From Chryseobacterium pennae (GTDB lineage Bacteria > Bacteroidota > Bacteroidia > Flavobacteriales > Weeksellaceae), in the NCBI RefSeq assembly GCF_003385515.1, contig NZ_QNVT01000028.1, positions 1 to 64,000 on the forward strand: 64,000 nucleotides of DNA, given 5' to 3'. Under the pieces are notes generated by a model. That model saw only the letters and a program-made list of their open reading frames with translations. It was not told the DNA's origin and did not search any database. A program made the translations under genes and the position numbers. Of this stretch, positions 27,899-37,176 are shown piece after piece. Within the stretch, counting starts at the first letter, position 1. Every line of letters starts with the position of its first letter.

Positions 27899-29134
27899 TT
27901 ATTTTCCACTTTTCATGGCTCTGTTTACTCTACCGGATGCAGAGCCTGCCGCAGCAGATTTTGCAGCCGCTACACCTCCTGTTTTAGCAGCTAGTATTGC
28001 CGTTTTTACAGTACTTGCCATTTTACCAGCGGCATTCTTCATTTTAGTCATTACTCCTGCTCCTCCGGCCGTTACAATCGTATCAGCAATTGTTGGAGTC
28101 ATTAAAACACCAATTCCCGTAACGATATAAGCAACACATGTAAAAAGCTGATTATAGATCATTCCTGAATTATTAATGTAGACCATTAGAGCATCTAAAT
28201 TGGTAACAGTACCATCTGTTAAAAGCGTATTGTAGCGGTCTATTTCCATAGTATAACCGGAAGCAATGAGTTGCTGACCTATATTGATAATGGTATAAGC
28301 AACGAAAGTGTACAGATTGATGTTGATGAATTTAGAAACCCAGCTGTACAAAGAGTTTTCAAATCCCGGAACAAGAGCCATTCCCACAGCAATAGGTCCT
28401 AAAATAATGAGTATATAAGCCCAGATCTTCTGAATAAAGAAAATAAGATAGACACAAATCCGAAGAATGGAGAGGCATATAAACTCAATGACTTCAGCTA
28501 CTAATTTTTGCATCTGGAATTGCATTCTGATCTGCCATTCCTTAATAGGCTGGATAAGTTTATCCAGTCCGTCACTAATATCAAACCAGGAATCATCTGC
28601 ATCTTTACCAGTATTCTCAATAACCTCCTGTTTGGCATCTTCACTGGCTTTGAGTTTTATGACGGCATCCAATAATTGCTGTTGCTTTTTGAACCTTTCT
28701 ACTCTTAAGTCATTGACCTCTGATTCTATATCACTAAAAATGGCGACTCCCGGTTCTGCAATAGCCTCAAAGGGAGCTTGAATCAAATTCACGAATCCTG
28801 TCCAGTAAATCAGGGTAAATCCAATCAAAACAGGTTTTAGCATAGGCATAATTTCCCATTCTCTGTCTCCGGCAGCCATTTGCCATCCCATATACCCCAG
28901 GTACATCAAAGCACCTAATCCGCCTATGGCCTTTCCAACCAGTGCAGCATCATTTGCACTATCCTGAACACTGGTATCAAGCTTTGTAAACACCTCCATA
29001 AACCATTTCTCAAAAGCACCATCACCTTTTAAAAACTGAAGTAAATTACCATAATCACTGTCTGTTTGGGCAAAGCCCATTACTGGGAGTACTATCGCCA
29101 GTAAACAACAAAATAAGGTTAGCTTTTTATTCAT
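27899..29134 (-). CDS. traJ: Conjugative transposon protein TraJ (VirB6/TrbL-like)
   Basis: 411 residues. It has a cleavable-looking signal segment (LAIVLPVMGFAQ), at least five further membrane helices (about 66-86, 98-117, 220-257, 275-295, 335-355) and an Ala-rich, positively charged C-terminus. This is the polytopic inner-membrane channel component of the VirB6/TrbL type. Its start is 2 bp from the stop of the upstream secreted-protein gene. Confidence 0.85.
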   Translation of the reverse strand: MNKKLTLFCCLLAIVLPVMGFAQTDSDYGNLLQFLKGDGAFEKWFMEVFTKLDTSVQDSANDAALVGKAIGGLGALMYLGYMGWQMAAGDREWEIMPMLKPVLIGFTLIYWTGFVNLIQAPFEAIAEPGVAIFSDIESEVNDLRVERFKKQQQLLDAVIKLKASEDAKQEVIENTGKDADDSWFDISDGLDKLIQPIKEWQIRMQFQMQKLVAEVIEFICLSILRICVYLIFFIQKIWAYILIILGPIAVGMALVPGFENSLYSWVSKFININLYTFVAYTIINIGQQLIASGYTMEIDRYNTLLTDGTVTNLDALMVYINNSGMIYNQLFTCVAYIVTGIGVLMTPTIADTIVTAGGAGVMTKMKNAAGKMASTVKTAILAAKTGGVAAAKSAAAGSASGRVNRAMKSGK

Positions 29135-29136
29135 AT

Positions 29137-29967
29137 TTAATATCGGTGTTTGTATTGTTGCATTATACGCTCAGCACGCTGCTTGTCCGATGACGGAGTC
29201 CAGCCCGAAGGCAATGCAGAAGGAGAATGATCTTTCAAAATATTTTTATAATCCAGAAGCAGGGTCGTCTTGTTATTTTGCTTTCTTAATTCCTGTACAA
29301 ATTTCCTCCACCGTAAGAGTGTTTCGTGGTACATCATAAAGCGTTTTCCCCGTGGCATATCCATAGATCGGGACATAGCGTATTTCTCTTTAATGAGATC
29401 AAGTTCCTCCTGAAGCCTTTTTAGTGTTCCTGTAGTATGAAGTGTTTCATAAGCCTCCTGATTTTTCAACCGCCATTCCATAAAATTTTGTGGCGTATCA
29501 GGAAATTCTGTGATTGGCTTTAACATCCGCTTGTAATACAAGAGCCATAACGGATCAGCATCTACAGTAACACTCGTCCAATGGGCAAAATCCTGAACGC
29601 TCCTTTTGTAAATGGTATCGGAAGCTGCCTTTATTTTTTTAGCCTCTTCTTCCTCGTATTTCAATTGAGCAAATCGCTGATTTTGTACTCCTGTAGGCTT
29701 TAATGGTCTTATGTCCTCTCCATCCTTATAATCTCTATTGATATTTGGAGCCCACATCCCCCATACCGTGGCGTAAGCAAAATTGGTTTGAATCCCTAAA
29801 AAATATTTGGGATAAGGTCGCCAGTCTCCCCAGCTTTCAAAAACCATTCTTTTATGTTGGGCAACAATGGCCGGATCATTCAGGCGCTTTACACTCACTT
29901 GTGCAAAAACTCCCATAGTTATAAACAAGAATGAAAAGCCTATTAATTTTCTGAATTGATATTTCAT
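29137..29967 (-). CDS. Secreted conjugation-operon protein of unknown function
   Basis: 276 residues with a signal peptide (about 1-22, ending GVFAQ). The mature part is tryptophan- and charge-rich (WGDWRPYPKYFLGIQ, VWGMWAPNIN) and its C-terminal half is helical. No domain recognised. It is tightly packed between the TraI-like genes and traJ (3-bp and 2-bp gaps), so it probably belongs to the periplasmic part of the secretion machine. Confidence 0.7.
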   Translation of the reverse strand: MKYQFRKLIGFSFLFITMGVFAQVSVKRLNDPAIVAQHKRMVFESWGDWRPYPKYFLGIQTNFAYATVWGMWAPNINRDYKDGEDIRPLKPTGVQNQRFAQLKYEEEEAKKIKAASDTIYKRSVQDFAHWTSVTVDADPLWLLYYKRMLKPITEFPDTPQNFMEWRLKNQEAYETLHTTGTLKRLQEELDLIKEKYAMSRSMDMPRGKRFMMYHETLLRWRKFVQELRKQNNKTTLLLDYKNILKDHSPSALPSGWTPSSDKQRAERIMQQYKHRY

Positions 29968-29970
29968 CGT

Positions 29971-30636
29971 TTAATTAAATATGTATTTATATTTTTGAAT
30001 AATATCTCCTACAATCGCTCTGTCGACATTAATGTAATTTCTAAGGACAGGGACCTGATAGAGATAAGGAATCTTCTTGGCATTCTCTAAGCGTAAAATG
30101 ATATAGAGAATATTACCATTGATGTTTCTAGCCCTTGTAAATACCTTTTCCAAAAGCATTTCCCGATCCATAGCATCCATCAAAAAGTCTTTGTTTTCAT
30201 TTAATATATCCGCCGATACTTCCTGCTGAAGCTTTAGCACCTGCTCTCCTATTGCGCTATAATATTTTGAAACTAAAACCGCATATTCAGGGTGTTGTAT
30301 CGATAAATCCAGCATTTTGTTAGAATTGCTTACGATTTTTCCCACATACTGATAGAGATAGATGAGCTTTTTACTCTGGGTAAGAGCCGAATTAACATTT
30401 TTCAGCTGCTGATAGATATACTCTTGAATGGCGATCACTTGTGCGGTCTTATTTTTAATCTCATTATAGAGCTCATTTTGCTTTTCATAAGAATCTAAAA
30501 ACACCTGCTCACTTCCTAAACGAACACCGTGATTGACGGTAATCTGGGATAACAGCTTGTCATTAATCACTATCTGCTGGCTTTTTACATAAACCGCAGA
30601 AAATACTATAATTCCGAAGGTTGCTATTTTTTTCAT
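29971..30636 (-). CDS. TraI-like secreted helical protein, copy 3
   Basis: 221 residues with a signal peptide ending near KSQQ. The mature part is all-helical. The C-terminus reads RNYINVDRAIVGDIIQKYK, closely matching the C-termini of the proteins at 30643-31365 and 31375-32034 (Y-[IV]-N-x-D-[RK]-x-[IV]-x-[DE]-I). It probably works with them like VirB5 or TraI (DUF4141) proteins in the periplasm. The start is 6 bp from the stop of its upstream paralogue. Confidence 0.72.
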   Translation of the reverse strand: MKKIATFGIIVFSAVYVKSQQIVINDKLLSQITVNHGVRLGSEQVFLDSYEKQNELYNEIKNKTAQVIAIQEYIYQQLKNVNSALTQSKKLIYLYQYVGKIVSNSNKMLDLSIQHPEYAVLVSKYYSAIGEQVLKLQQEVSADILNENKDFLMDAMDREMLLEKVFTRARNINGNILYIILRLENAKKIPYLYQVPVLRNYINVDRAIVGDIIQKYKYIFN

Positions 30637-30642
30637 TTCTTA

Positions 30643-31365
30643 TTAAAAGGATTTGATATTCTTCATGATATTTTCCACAACCTGCCTATCCCTGTTGACA
30701 TAATATTGGAAGGCTCTCTTATTCCTTAGGACTTTGGCTTTAATGTCACGTATTTTTAAAAGCATGTGGGTAGAATTCCTGCTAAGGGTTTTCACCTCTC
30801 CTAAAGCATAGTCCAATAAAATTTTACGCTCCGATTTTTCCATTTGATTGATCGCTCCGTAAGAGAGAATAATTCCTGTAATTAGGCGGGTTACCATTTG
30901 CAGATCATCCACATACTGCACTCCGGAAGGCAAAACCGTTATAATCGAATAAGGTGCTGTACTCAATTCATCAATAATGGAAGCCTGATTTTGAGTAATT
31001 TTCTTAACCTCCCTGCTCATCGCTACTCCGGTTGGAATGGCCTGCAGAGCAAATGAAACAACCCTTAGCCTGTCCTGTATTTTAGTAACCTTATCCTTAA
31101 AGCTATTCCATTCGCTTCTGTTGGTGGTCTCAATACCAGCATTCAGAGCCTGATTCTTTCGCATTTCCTTTTGTCTGTCATGCTCTTTCATCGTGGCATT
31201 AATTTCTATATTCATCATCGGAAAGGAAACATTTTCTTTCTGCCAGGCAGGGGTAGAACCCCCTCCTGAAGAAGTTAATACCACATAAACTACCGGAATA
31301 AAGAGGCGTAGAAAAATCTTTTTTTTGAGCCCATAAAGTCGGTGAAACTTATTTTTCGAGTTCAT
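30643..31365 (-). CDS. TraI-like secreted helical protein, copy 2
   Basis: 240 residues. An N-terminal hydrophobic segment (about 17-34, FLRLFIPVVYVVLTSSGG) acts as signal or anchor. The remainder is helical, and the C-terminus YYVNRDRQVVENIMKNIK shares the signature of the two flanking proteins. It is the most divergent of the three. The tandem arrangement suggests duplication followed by specialisation. Confidence 0.7.
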   Translation of the reverse strand: MNSKNKFHRLYGLKKKIFLRLFIPVVYVVLTSSGGGSTPAWQKENVSFPMMNIEINATMKEHDRQKEMRKNQALNAGIETTNRSEWNSFKDKVTKIQDRLRVVSFALQAIPTGVAMSREVKKITQNQASIIDELSTAPYSIITVLPSGVQYVDDLQMVTRLITGIILSYGAINQMEKSERKILLDYALGEVKTLSRNSTHMLLKIRDIKAKVLRNKRAFQYYVNRDRQVVENIMKNIKSF

Positions 31366-31374
31366 ACAAAAAAA

Positions 31375-32034
31375 TTAAAAATTGCGTTTGTATCGGTTCA
31401 TAATGTCTTCAACAATAGCCTTATCCGTATTGATGTATCCGGCAAAAGGATTAATAGAGTTCCAAAAGCCCAGTCTATTAGCCTTTTCAAGTCTCAGCTT
31501 TATGGCCAGAAGCCACAGCTTTAGACTTTTTACATTTCCCGAAATATTGTGCAGAATTTTATAGCGATCACCTGCCGTAGCAAGGTTGAGCTCTCCCGAA
31601 GAAAGAATATCCGATACATCTGTTACGATTTTCAAACTTTGCTCATACGTTTTTTGAGACGCTTTAGTTCCAAAAATGGCGTACTGTGGATGTGCAGAAG
31701 CCAGTTGAACCACATCAGAAGAATATTTATAACACTTATTTAGTTCTGAATAAATTTCTTTTACCTGAAGTCCATTTTGTAAGGTTCCGGAAACTTCTTT
31801 TAAACCTTTGAGTATTCTGTTTTGAATATCATTAGCTGCCACCATCTGGGTTCCTACCCACATTTGTGCATCTTTCAGCTTGGAAGTTTCATCTATGACT
31901 TCATTCTGTTTGGCTTTCAGGTTTTCTGAATACAGGATCATCGCTGCTGTTACCGTAGGATCTATATAGGTATTTTGGGCATATAGTAAGCTTCCGAATC
32001 CTAAAAAAAATAAGCTAAACTTTTTCATATTCAT
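31375..32034 (-). CDS. TraI-like secreted helical protein, copy 1 (DUF4141-like)
   Basis: 219 residues with a signal peptide (MKKFSLFFLGFGSLLYAQ). All-helical, ending YINTDKAIVEDIMNRYK. It occupies the place directly after traG, where CTnDOT-type elements carry TraI (DUF4141), a VirB5-like periplasmic component. Its start overlaps the traG stop by 20 bp. Met3 (32028) is an equally good start. Confidence 0.75.
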   Translation of the reverse strand: MNMKKFSLFFLGFGSLLYAQNTYIDPTVTAAMILYSENLKAKQNEVIDETSKLKDAQMWVGTQMVAANDIQNRILKGLKEVSGTLQNGLQVKEIYSELNKCYKYSSDVVQLASAHPQYAIFGTKASQKTYEQSLKIVTDVSDILSSGELNLATAGDRYKILHNISGNVKSLKLWLLAIKLRLEKANRLGFWNSINPFAGYINTDKAIVEDIMNRYKRNF

Positions 32035-35000
32035 AGACTTCTCTGTTAACTAATTCCGAAAAACTGATGTTATAATCTTCTAATTCCTGAGAGATAATTT
32101 TGAAGATATTTTTACCGGTATTCTCCTTCCTGTTCTTAAGCTCATGATAGAACTTAAGAACTTTCTGATCTAAAGGTCTTTTATACAGATTTACTAAAGA
32201 GACCATACTTCCCATATCATCCCCGAAGTTCTTTACCTGTTCTACAAAAATTTCCAGGGCCTCATCATAGTTCCCATGCTTTTGTACATAATATTCAACA
32301 GCCGATTTTTCAGGCTTTTCCGTAGTGTAGGTTAAATACTGCTCGAGAGATACTTCGTTACCGTATACTTCTCCTTTAGAACCTCGTTTCAGATAAAATT
32401 CCTTGAAACGGCTTCGTCCCTGCTTATTATTTAAGTTGTTGATCGTGAAAATCTTATTCTGCTCTACTTTATTTAAGGATAATAAAGCCGCTATACGATC
32501 AAAATTGTCCTTGAATTTGGTCTGATCCAGAAGGATAAACGTATCGGAATTATTGATAATACTGTCTTTTACAACAGCATTTCCGATAATATCATCCAGT
32601 TCCTGGGTTACCACCACCGCTTCACCCCAGAATTTCCTTACAGTCTTATAGAGATATAAAATATATCCACCCATTAATTTTGATGCAATCGCCTTCCATG
32701 CTTCTTCGATTATAAGGGCTTTACGACGATCTTTTCTGAGTCTCATTTTCTGGATGAAAGTATCCATAATGATAAGCGTTACAATGGGGAAAAGCTTGGG
32801 ATTATCTTTCACATTATCAATTTCGAAAACAATAAAAGGCTCATCAAATAGCGTATTGTCAGCACTTTCATTGAGTGTGGTTTCATATCTTCCGCCTTTG
32901 TAAAAATCCCTTAGAACAAACAGGAAGGTCCTTAAATTAAATTCTCTTTCCGTTATTCTGTGCTTTTTATTACCAAGGTAAAGAGGCAAAAATTTGTCGC
33001 AATACTCATAAAATCCATTGAAAGAAAGCTCTCTTGTATTAAGCCTTTCTTCCAGTTCCTTAATCTTTTTAATGAGAGCCTTTTTAAAAGATTCATTCCA
33101 CTCCTTCAGATCTTTGGGCTGTTTTATAATTTCATTAGCCTGAATAATCATCAGTAGGGTTTCATTATAGGCTCTGCGCTTTTCTTCACTGCTCAAAGTT
33201 TCATAAGCCTCATAGACTTTATAGAATTTTTCACTGTCATAATCAGGATTATTCATGTTTTTATCCGGATGATATTCAATCGCCAATTTTCTAAAGGCTT
33301 CTTTAACTTCATCAGAATCGGCATCGAAAGCTATTCCCAGTACATCATAATAACTATGTCTCTCCGCCATTTCTTCCTCATAGTCTGCAAGAATATCTTC
33401 TTCATGAATATTATATTTACTTAAGTAGAGCATTAGTTCTTCAGAGCTTTTATGCTTATACCACTCTGTTCCCGAGTTGAAATAAGTATGATAATAGGAC
33501 ATCAGTACATTATCCAATATGGATTTCTGCGCAGAGGTCATCATAGCATCCGGTCCCTGCCAGATTAGAAAGATCAGATTGGTCAAAAACTCTATTTTTT
33601 CAATATTGAATTCTTTCTTATCCATCAGAAAAGGATTCATCGTAATTGGCTTTTCTTCTGTGTACTGAATATATCGCCCACCTTTGTACATACATGTTCC
33701 CGAGTAGGAATCTCCTGTATCTACGATCACAACATCATAATTATAGGTGAGATACTGCTCAACGATATTATTCATCAAAAAGCTCTTGCCTGATCCGCTG
33801 GGTCCCAGCACAAACTTGTTCCGGTTATTGATTCTTCCGATCTTAATCGGTAAATCCGCAGGATCAACTTTTATAGGGACTCCCTGTCTGTCTGTAAATC
33901 TTAGGTAGAAGCTGCTTTCTTCACTCAAAGGGTAGCTTTCTTTAAAAAAAAAACAAAGCGCAGCTTCGCTTGTCGTCATAAACAGATCATATTCCCTAAG
34001 CTCTGTAGCATTGCCCGGAAGGGCGGCCCTGAAAAGCTCAAGCTGATTATAGGCATTCTTCGAAACAATAATTCCTTTGGTGAATAACTTATTCTCAATC
34101 ATGGATTGGATATTTTCCATTTTTTCCAGTGTAGGAGCAGAAAACAAAATGGAAAAATGGGCATTGACAACTAACTGTCCATCTATAGCGATATTATGAA
34201 GCAGGCTCTGAATCTCCTCCGCAATAATGGCATTGGAAGGAGAATTGTTAGCAGCACCTTCGTGCTTTTTCTTCTTTTTGTCAAGTTCCCTTTGCTGCTG
34301 TGCCTGATGTGGAATGGTAATGACCTGGTTGTAGATTATCGTTTCGTAATCTTCCAGCTCTCCTATAAAAGTGAAATTATCTACTGCCGTTTCTCCGGCA
34401 GCTCCATTACCTCCTAATAGGGAATATGGTTCTATTTCAGAGGGTAAATCAATCTTTTCTACATCGACATAAGAAATATTCTTAACAAACCTGCTTCCTA
34501 TTTGCAAATACTCCTGAGTACTTTTGATATTATCATAAGTCGGAGTATCTGTAAGCTGCATGGTTAAAACTCCGGACAGGTAATATTCAAAGTCTTTTTC
34601 AAATAAGAACTCAGGTTCACAGTTATTTTGCTTTAAAAGCATATAGACCTTTTGACATTTGTCCCGGAGTTCTTTATAGCTCTTTTCTGTTATATTGCCA
34701 CCGGTCGCTGACCGGCCGTTTTTCTTTATTTTGTCATTAATAATATCCGTGAACAGTAACACCGTTTCAATGGTTTTGAAAAGTCTCCCGTCAAAATGCT
34801 CGGAGTATTTCTGTTGCAAAAACTGATTGGATTTCTCAGCCGTGTATCTTTTTTTGGCGAAAATATCAAGCTTTTGAACAATCCTTCCTTCTCCGATAAT
34901 GGATACTACCTGATTCAAAACCGTATGGAAATGGAGATAATGATCCGGATCTGCCGAGTACTGTTCCACCATATTTCTAAGCCTGATTCCTATAATAGGA

Positions 35001-35101
35001 TTTCCATACTGCCCGAAAAGAACATCAAAACCCCAATCATAATTTTCCCCATAGTCATAGCCGATGAAAGGAATAGTAAATGCTTGTTTTTTTGTTTTCA
35101 T
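32015..35101 (-). CDS. traG: TraG-family VirB4-like ATPase with inserted J domain
   Basis: 1028 residues, about 190 longer than a typical TraG. Walker A LGPSGSGKSF is near residue 430, where the ATPase core begins, and Walker B ALIIEEAWKA near residue 797. Between them, at about 583-642, lies a complete DnaJ-type J domain: YYDVLGI, then AFRKLAIEYHPDKN with the invariant HPD near residue 611, then FYKVYEAYETLSSEEKRRAYN. The ATPase powers pilus assembly and substrate translocation at the inner membrane. The J domain implies recruitment of host DnaK during assembly or transfer. The reading frame is continuous through the insertion. Confidence 0.92.
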   Translation of the reverse strand: MKTKKQAFTIPFIGYDYGENYDWGFDVLFGQYGNPIIGIRLRNMVEQYSADPDHYLHFHTVLNQVVSIIGEGRIVQKLDIFAKKRYTAEKSNQFLQQKYSEHFDGRLFKTIETVLLFTDIINDKIKKNGRSATGGNITEKSYKELRDKCQKVYMLLKQNNCEPEFLFEKDFEYYLSGVLTMQLTDTPTYDNIKSTQEYLQIGSRFVKNISYVDVEKIDLPSEIEPYSLLGGNGAAGETAVDNFTFIGELEDYETIIYNQVITIPHQAQQQRELDKKKKKHEGAANNSPSNAIIAEEIQSLLHNIAIDGQLVVNAHFSILFSAPTLEKMENIQSMIENKLFTKGIIVSKNAYNQLELFRAALPGNATELREYDLFMTTSEAALCFFFKESYPLSEESSFYLRFTDRQGVPIKVDPADLPIKIGRINNRNKFVLGPSGSGKSFLMNNIVEQYLTYNYDVVIVDTGDSYSGTCMYKGGRYIQYTEEKPITMNPFLMDKKEFNIEKIEFLTNLIFLIWQGPDAMMTSAQKSILDNVLMSYYHTYFNSGTEWYKHKSSEELMLYLSKYNIHEEDILADYEEEMAERHSYYDVLGIAFDADSDEVKEAFRKLAIEYHPDKNMNNPDYDSEKFYKVYEAYETLSSEEKRRAYNETLLMIIQANEIIKQPKDLKEWNESFKKALIKKIKELEERLNTRELSFNGFYEYCDKFLPLYLGNKKHRITEREFNLRTFLFVLRDFYKGGRYETTLNESADNTLFDEPFIVFEIDNVKDNPKLFPIVTLIIMDTFIQKMRLRKDRRKALIIEEAWKAIASKLMGGYILYLYKTVRKFWGEAVVVTQELDDIIGNAVVKDSIINNSDTFILLDQTKFKDNFDRIAALLSLNKVEQNKIFTINNLNNKQGRSRFKEFYLKRGSKGEVYGNEVSLEQYLTYTTEKPEKSAVEYYVQKHGNYDEALEIFVEQVKNFGDDMGSMVSLVNLYKRPLDQKVLKFYHELKNRKENTGKNIFKIISQELEDYNISFSELVNREVYEYEKV

Positions 35102-35107
35102 ACGGAA

Positions 35108-35437
35108 TTATTTATTTTTTGATTGATTGTATGGCCTTTTGCTTCCACTTTTCTGGAAAAGCTTTTTATTGTTTATCCTTTTGGGAAAAATGAAAATTTG
35201 ATTATTGTTTTTAGTCTTATCGTACAGTCCGTATTTGTCCTGTCTTCTGAAGATCAGATAAACACCTCCTCCGGTCGCTAAAAGCCCCAGTAAAGAGCCT
35301 AATAGTCCAAATTTGGATAATATGAGCGCTGCAATGACTCCGCCTCCGATAACACCCACGGCATAAAAAATATATTTGCCTTTGAGCCCGAAGAATACAA
35401 GAGGCTTTTTCAGCCCCTTGTATAGGTAGAATCCCAT
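35108..35437 (-). CDS. traF: DUF4133 protein TraF (VirB3-like)
   Basis: 109 residues. FYLYKGLKKPLVFFGLKGKYI is followed by two membrane helices (about 24-46 and 50-66) and a basic tail. This matches DUF4133/TraF of CTnDOT-like elements, the VirB3-like inner-membrane protein that partners the VirB4 ATPase encoded next to it (6-bp gap). Confidence 0.87.
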   Translation of the reverse strand: MGFYLYKGLKKPLVFFGLKGKYIFYAVGVIGGGVIAALILSKFGLLGSLLGLLATGGGVYLIFRRQDKYGLYDKTKNNNQIFIFPKRINNKKLFQKSGSKRPYNQSKNK

Positions 35438-35440
35438 GAC

Positions 35441-35761
35441 TTATGCAAAGAATGAGGTTACAAATTCCGGAACTACAATCAGAAAGATCATCGCTCCACC
35501 ATAACCAAGGATTTCTTTGTTCACATCCTGGTCTCCATTGGTCCATTTGTTATATACTCTAAGACCTCCAATAAAGCCGACTAATCCGCCCACGGCTTTC
35601 AAAATCAGTTTAATGGGGTCCCAATAATCCTTAATATCACTGGCTGCATTTGAAATAGCCGTTGCTCCTCCCTGAGCAAATACAGGAGTGATAGCGAGAA
35701 GAATTACACAGGCTGTCAATAACTTTTTTACCACTTGATGGCATTTAAATTTGTGATTCAT
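35441..35761 (-). CDS. traE: DUF4134 protein TraE (VirB2-like pilin)
   Basis: 106 residues. A signal peptide ends near VFAQ, and the mature peptide carries two hydrophobic helices separated by a short loop (NKWTNGDQD), the layout of VirB2-type pilins. It matches DUF4134/TraE. The gene is first in the core channel operon, 3 bp before traF. Confidence 0.87.
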   Translation of the reverse strand: MNHKFKCHQVVKKLLTACVILLAITPVFAQGGATAISNAASDIKDYWDPIKLILKAVGGLVGFIGGLRVYNKWTNGDQDVNKEILGYGGAMIFLIVVPEFVTSFFA

Positions 35762-35874
35762 AATGATTAAATTTTATTATCAGAGTTAGATTTTATGCTT
35801 AGAATTGGGCATAAGAGGTATGCTATCCTTATTGGTTAAGGATCATACAGGGTAATTTTTGAAGTGTTTTTTGC

Positions 35875-36414
35875 TTAAATTATAGAGTGGTAGACTTTCT
35901 GTCCATCGTAGTTAGCGACCATTTGAACAGTTGTCTCCGATAAATTCAGGAGCTCTTTCCAGTGGGATTTAGTTTTCTCCTTTTTTTCGCTCTTAGAATC
36001 CTGATCTGATATATTAGATACAGGCTGAGATTGGTTGGTGTGATCTGGCTGATTCTTTTCTTCTACTGTCGGAACGCTGTTGTTTTTTGCTGGTAAAGGC
36101 ATATCATCAATATCCTGTTCAGCTTCAAATCTTTTCCTTAAGTCTTCCAAATCCGGTTGCTGCTCACTGGAGGATTGTGTTGGAAGGTTAAGTTCCCTTT
36201 TCAAAAAGGATTGGGGAGTTCGGATGTTTTCAACATCTTCAATTCCAATGGAAGTCGGAACCTGGTCACGAGTTTTGGAAAAATCACCAAGTGAAAATTC
36301 CTCAGTTAAATCTACATGTATGATTTTCTCTTTCCTTAAAAACAGATCATACAGGATATTTCCGGCATAGTACAGGAAATAAAGTCCTAATAGAATTAGT
36401 GAATACTTTATCAT
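35875..36414 (-). CDS. Single-pass membrane protein of the transfer region
   Basis: 179 residues. One N-terminal helix (about 4-24, YSLILLGLYFLYYAGNILY), then a hydrophilic, disordered Gln/Ser/Lys-rich region (60-145), then a short conserved-looking tail LNLSETTVQMVANYDG. It lies between the ParA-type gene and traE, a position filled by variable hypothetical proteins in related ICEs. Function unknown. Confidence 0.6.
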   Translation of the reverse strand: MIKYSLILLGLYFLYYAGNILYDLFLRKEKIIHVDLTEEFSLGDFSKTRDQVPTSIGIEDVENIRTPQSFLKRELNLPTQSSSEQQPDLEDLRKRFEAEQDIDDMPLPAKNNSVPTVEEKNQPDHTNQSQPVSNISDQDSKSEKKEKTKSHWKELLNLSETTVQMVANYDGQKVYHSII

Positions 36415-36452
36415 TTCTTATTTTTGATTTTGTTTTTACTAAGTGACTAGCC

Positions 36453-37106
36453 TTAAAGGGTAATTTGCAGTGCTTCATTAATTTGGTCTATGATTTCATT
36501 GAATGGTCTTTTTATAGCATTTTTTTGTTCATAAGTAAGCTTTCGGGTATCAATGGTCTGTAGACAGTTTCTCTTATATACGGGGCTTTCAATCAGGGTT
36601 CCATATTTTGAGATTTCTATATCCATTTCCTTTTGGTTGAGATATTTATAGCCTTTGTCATATTTGGAACGGATAAAGATCCGCTCTGCCTCACTTTCAA
36701 GAAGTCCCAGCAGGTTTTTGAATACCAGAGTAGATTTTACAGATACATCAGAATATTCAAAGGGAATGATGATAAAATCGCTGTAAATGAGTAGATCACT
36801 GTATTTTTGATCGAGTGTACCCGCCAAATCAAACAGGTAGATTTCTTTACTCTCCTTTAAGTCAATAATTTTTTCTAAATCTGCAAAAGGCTGTTCTTCA
36901 TCCTCATCTCCTATAACTTCCACATCATACAGCTTAGGCAAAACAGAATATTCATCTTCTTTCCATTTATTAAAGAAAGACTTCTGATAATCAAAGTCAA
37001 ACACATTAATCTTTCTTTCAGATACTACAGACAGATAATTGGCAAATGCTAAGGCAAGCGTGGTTTTCCCCGCTCCGCCCTTTTGGGTGGCGAACGTGAT
37101 AATCAT
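36453..37106 (-). CDS. ParA/MinD-family ATPase (TraA-like)
   Basis: 217 residues. A deviant Walker A KGGAGKTTLALAFA is at the N-terminus (residues 9-22), and FDFDYQKS (about 38) and LFDLAGTLD (about 94) supply the other switch regions. In Bacteroidetes ICEs a ParA-like protein (TraA) sits between the relaxase and channel genes and may position the element or relaxosome. It lies 70 bp downstream of the relaxase gene. Confidence 0.82.
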   Translation of the reverse strand: MIITFATQKGGAGKTTLALAFANYLSVVSERKINVFDFDYQKSFFNKWKEDEYSVLPKLYDVEVIGDEDEEQPFADLEKIIDLKESKEIYLFDLAGTLDQKYSDLLIYSDFIIIPFEYSDVSVKSTLVFKNLLGLLESEAERIFIRSKYDKGYKYLNQKEMDIEISKYGTLIESPVYKRNCLQTIDTRKLTYEQKNAIKRPFNEIIDQINEALQITL

Positions 37107-37176
37107 AGTATGGTTGCTACTTGGTAATTGTAGGTATTTAGCCTTTATGTTAACTGGAAGCCGAACTTCGGCCGGC

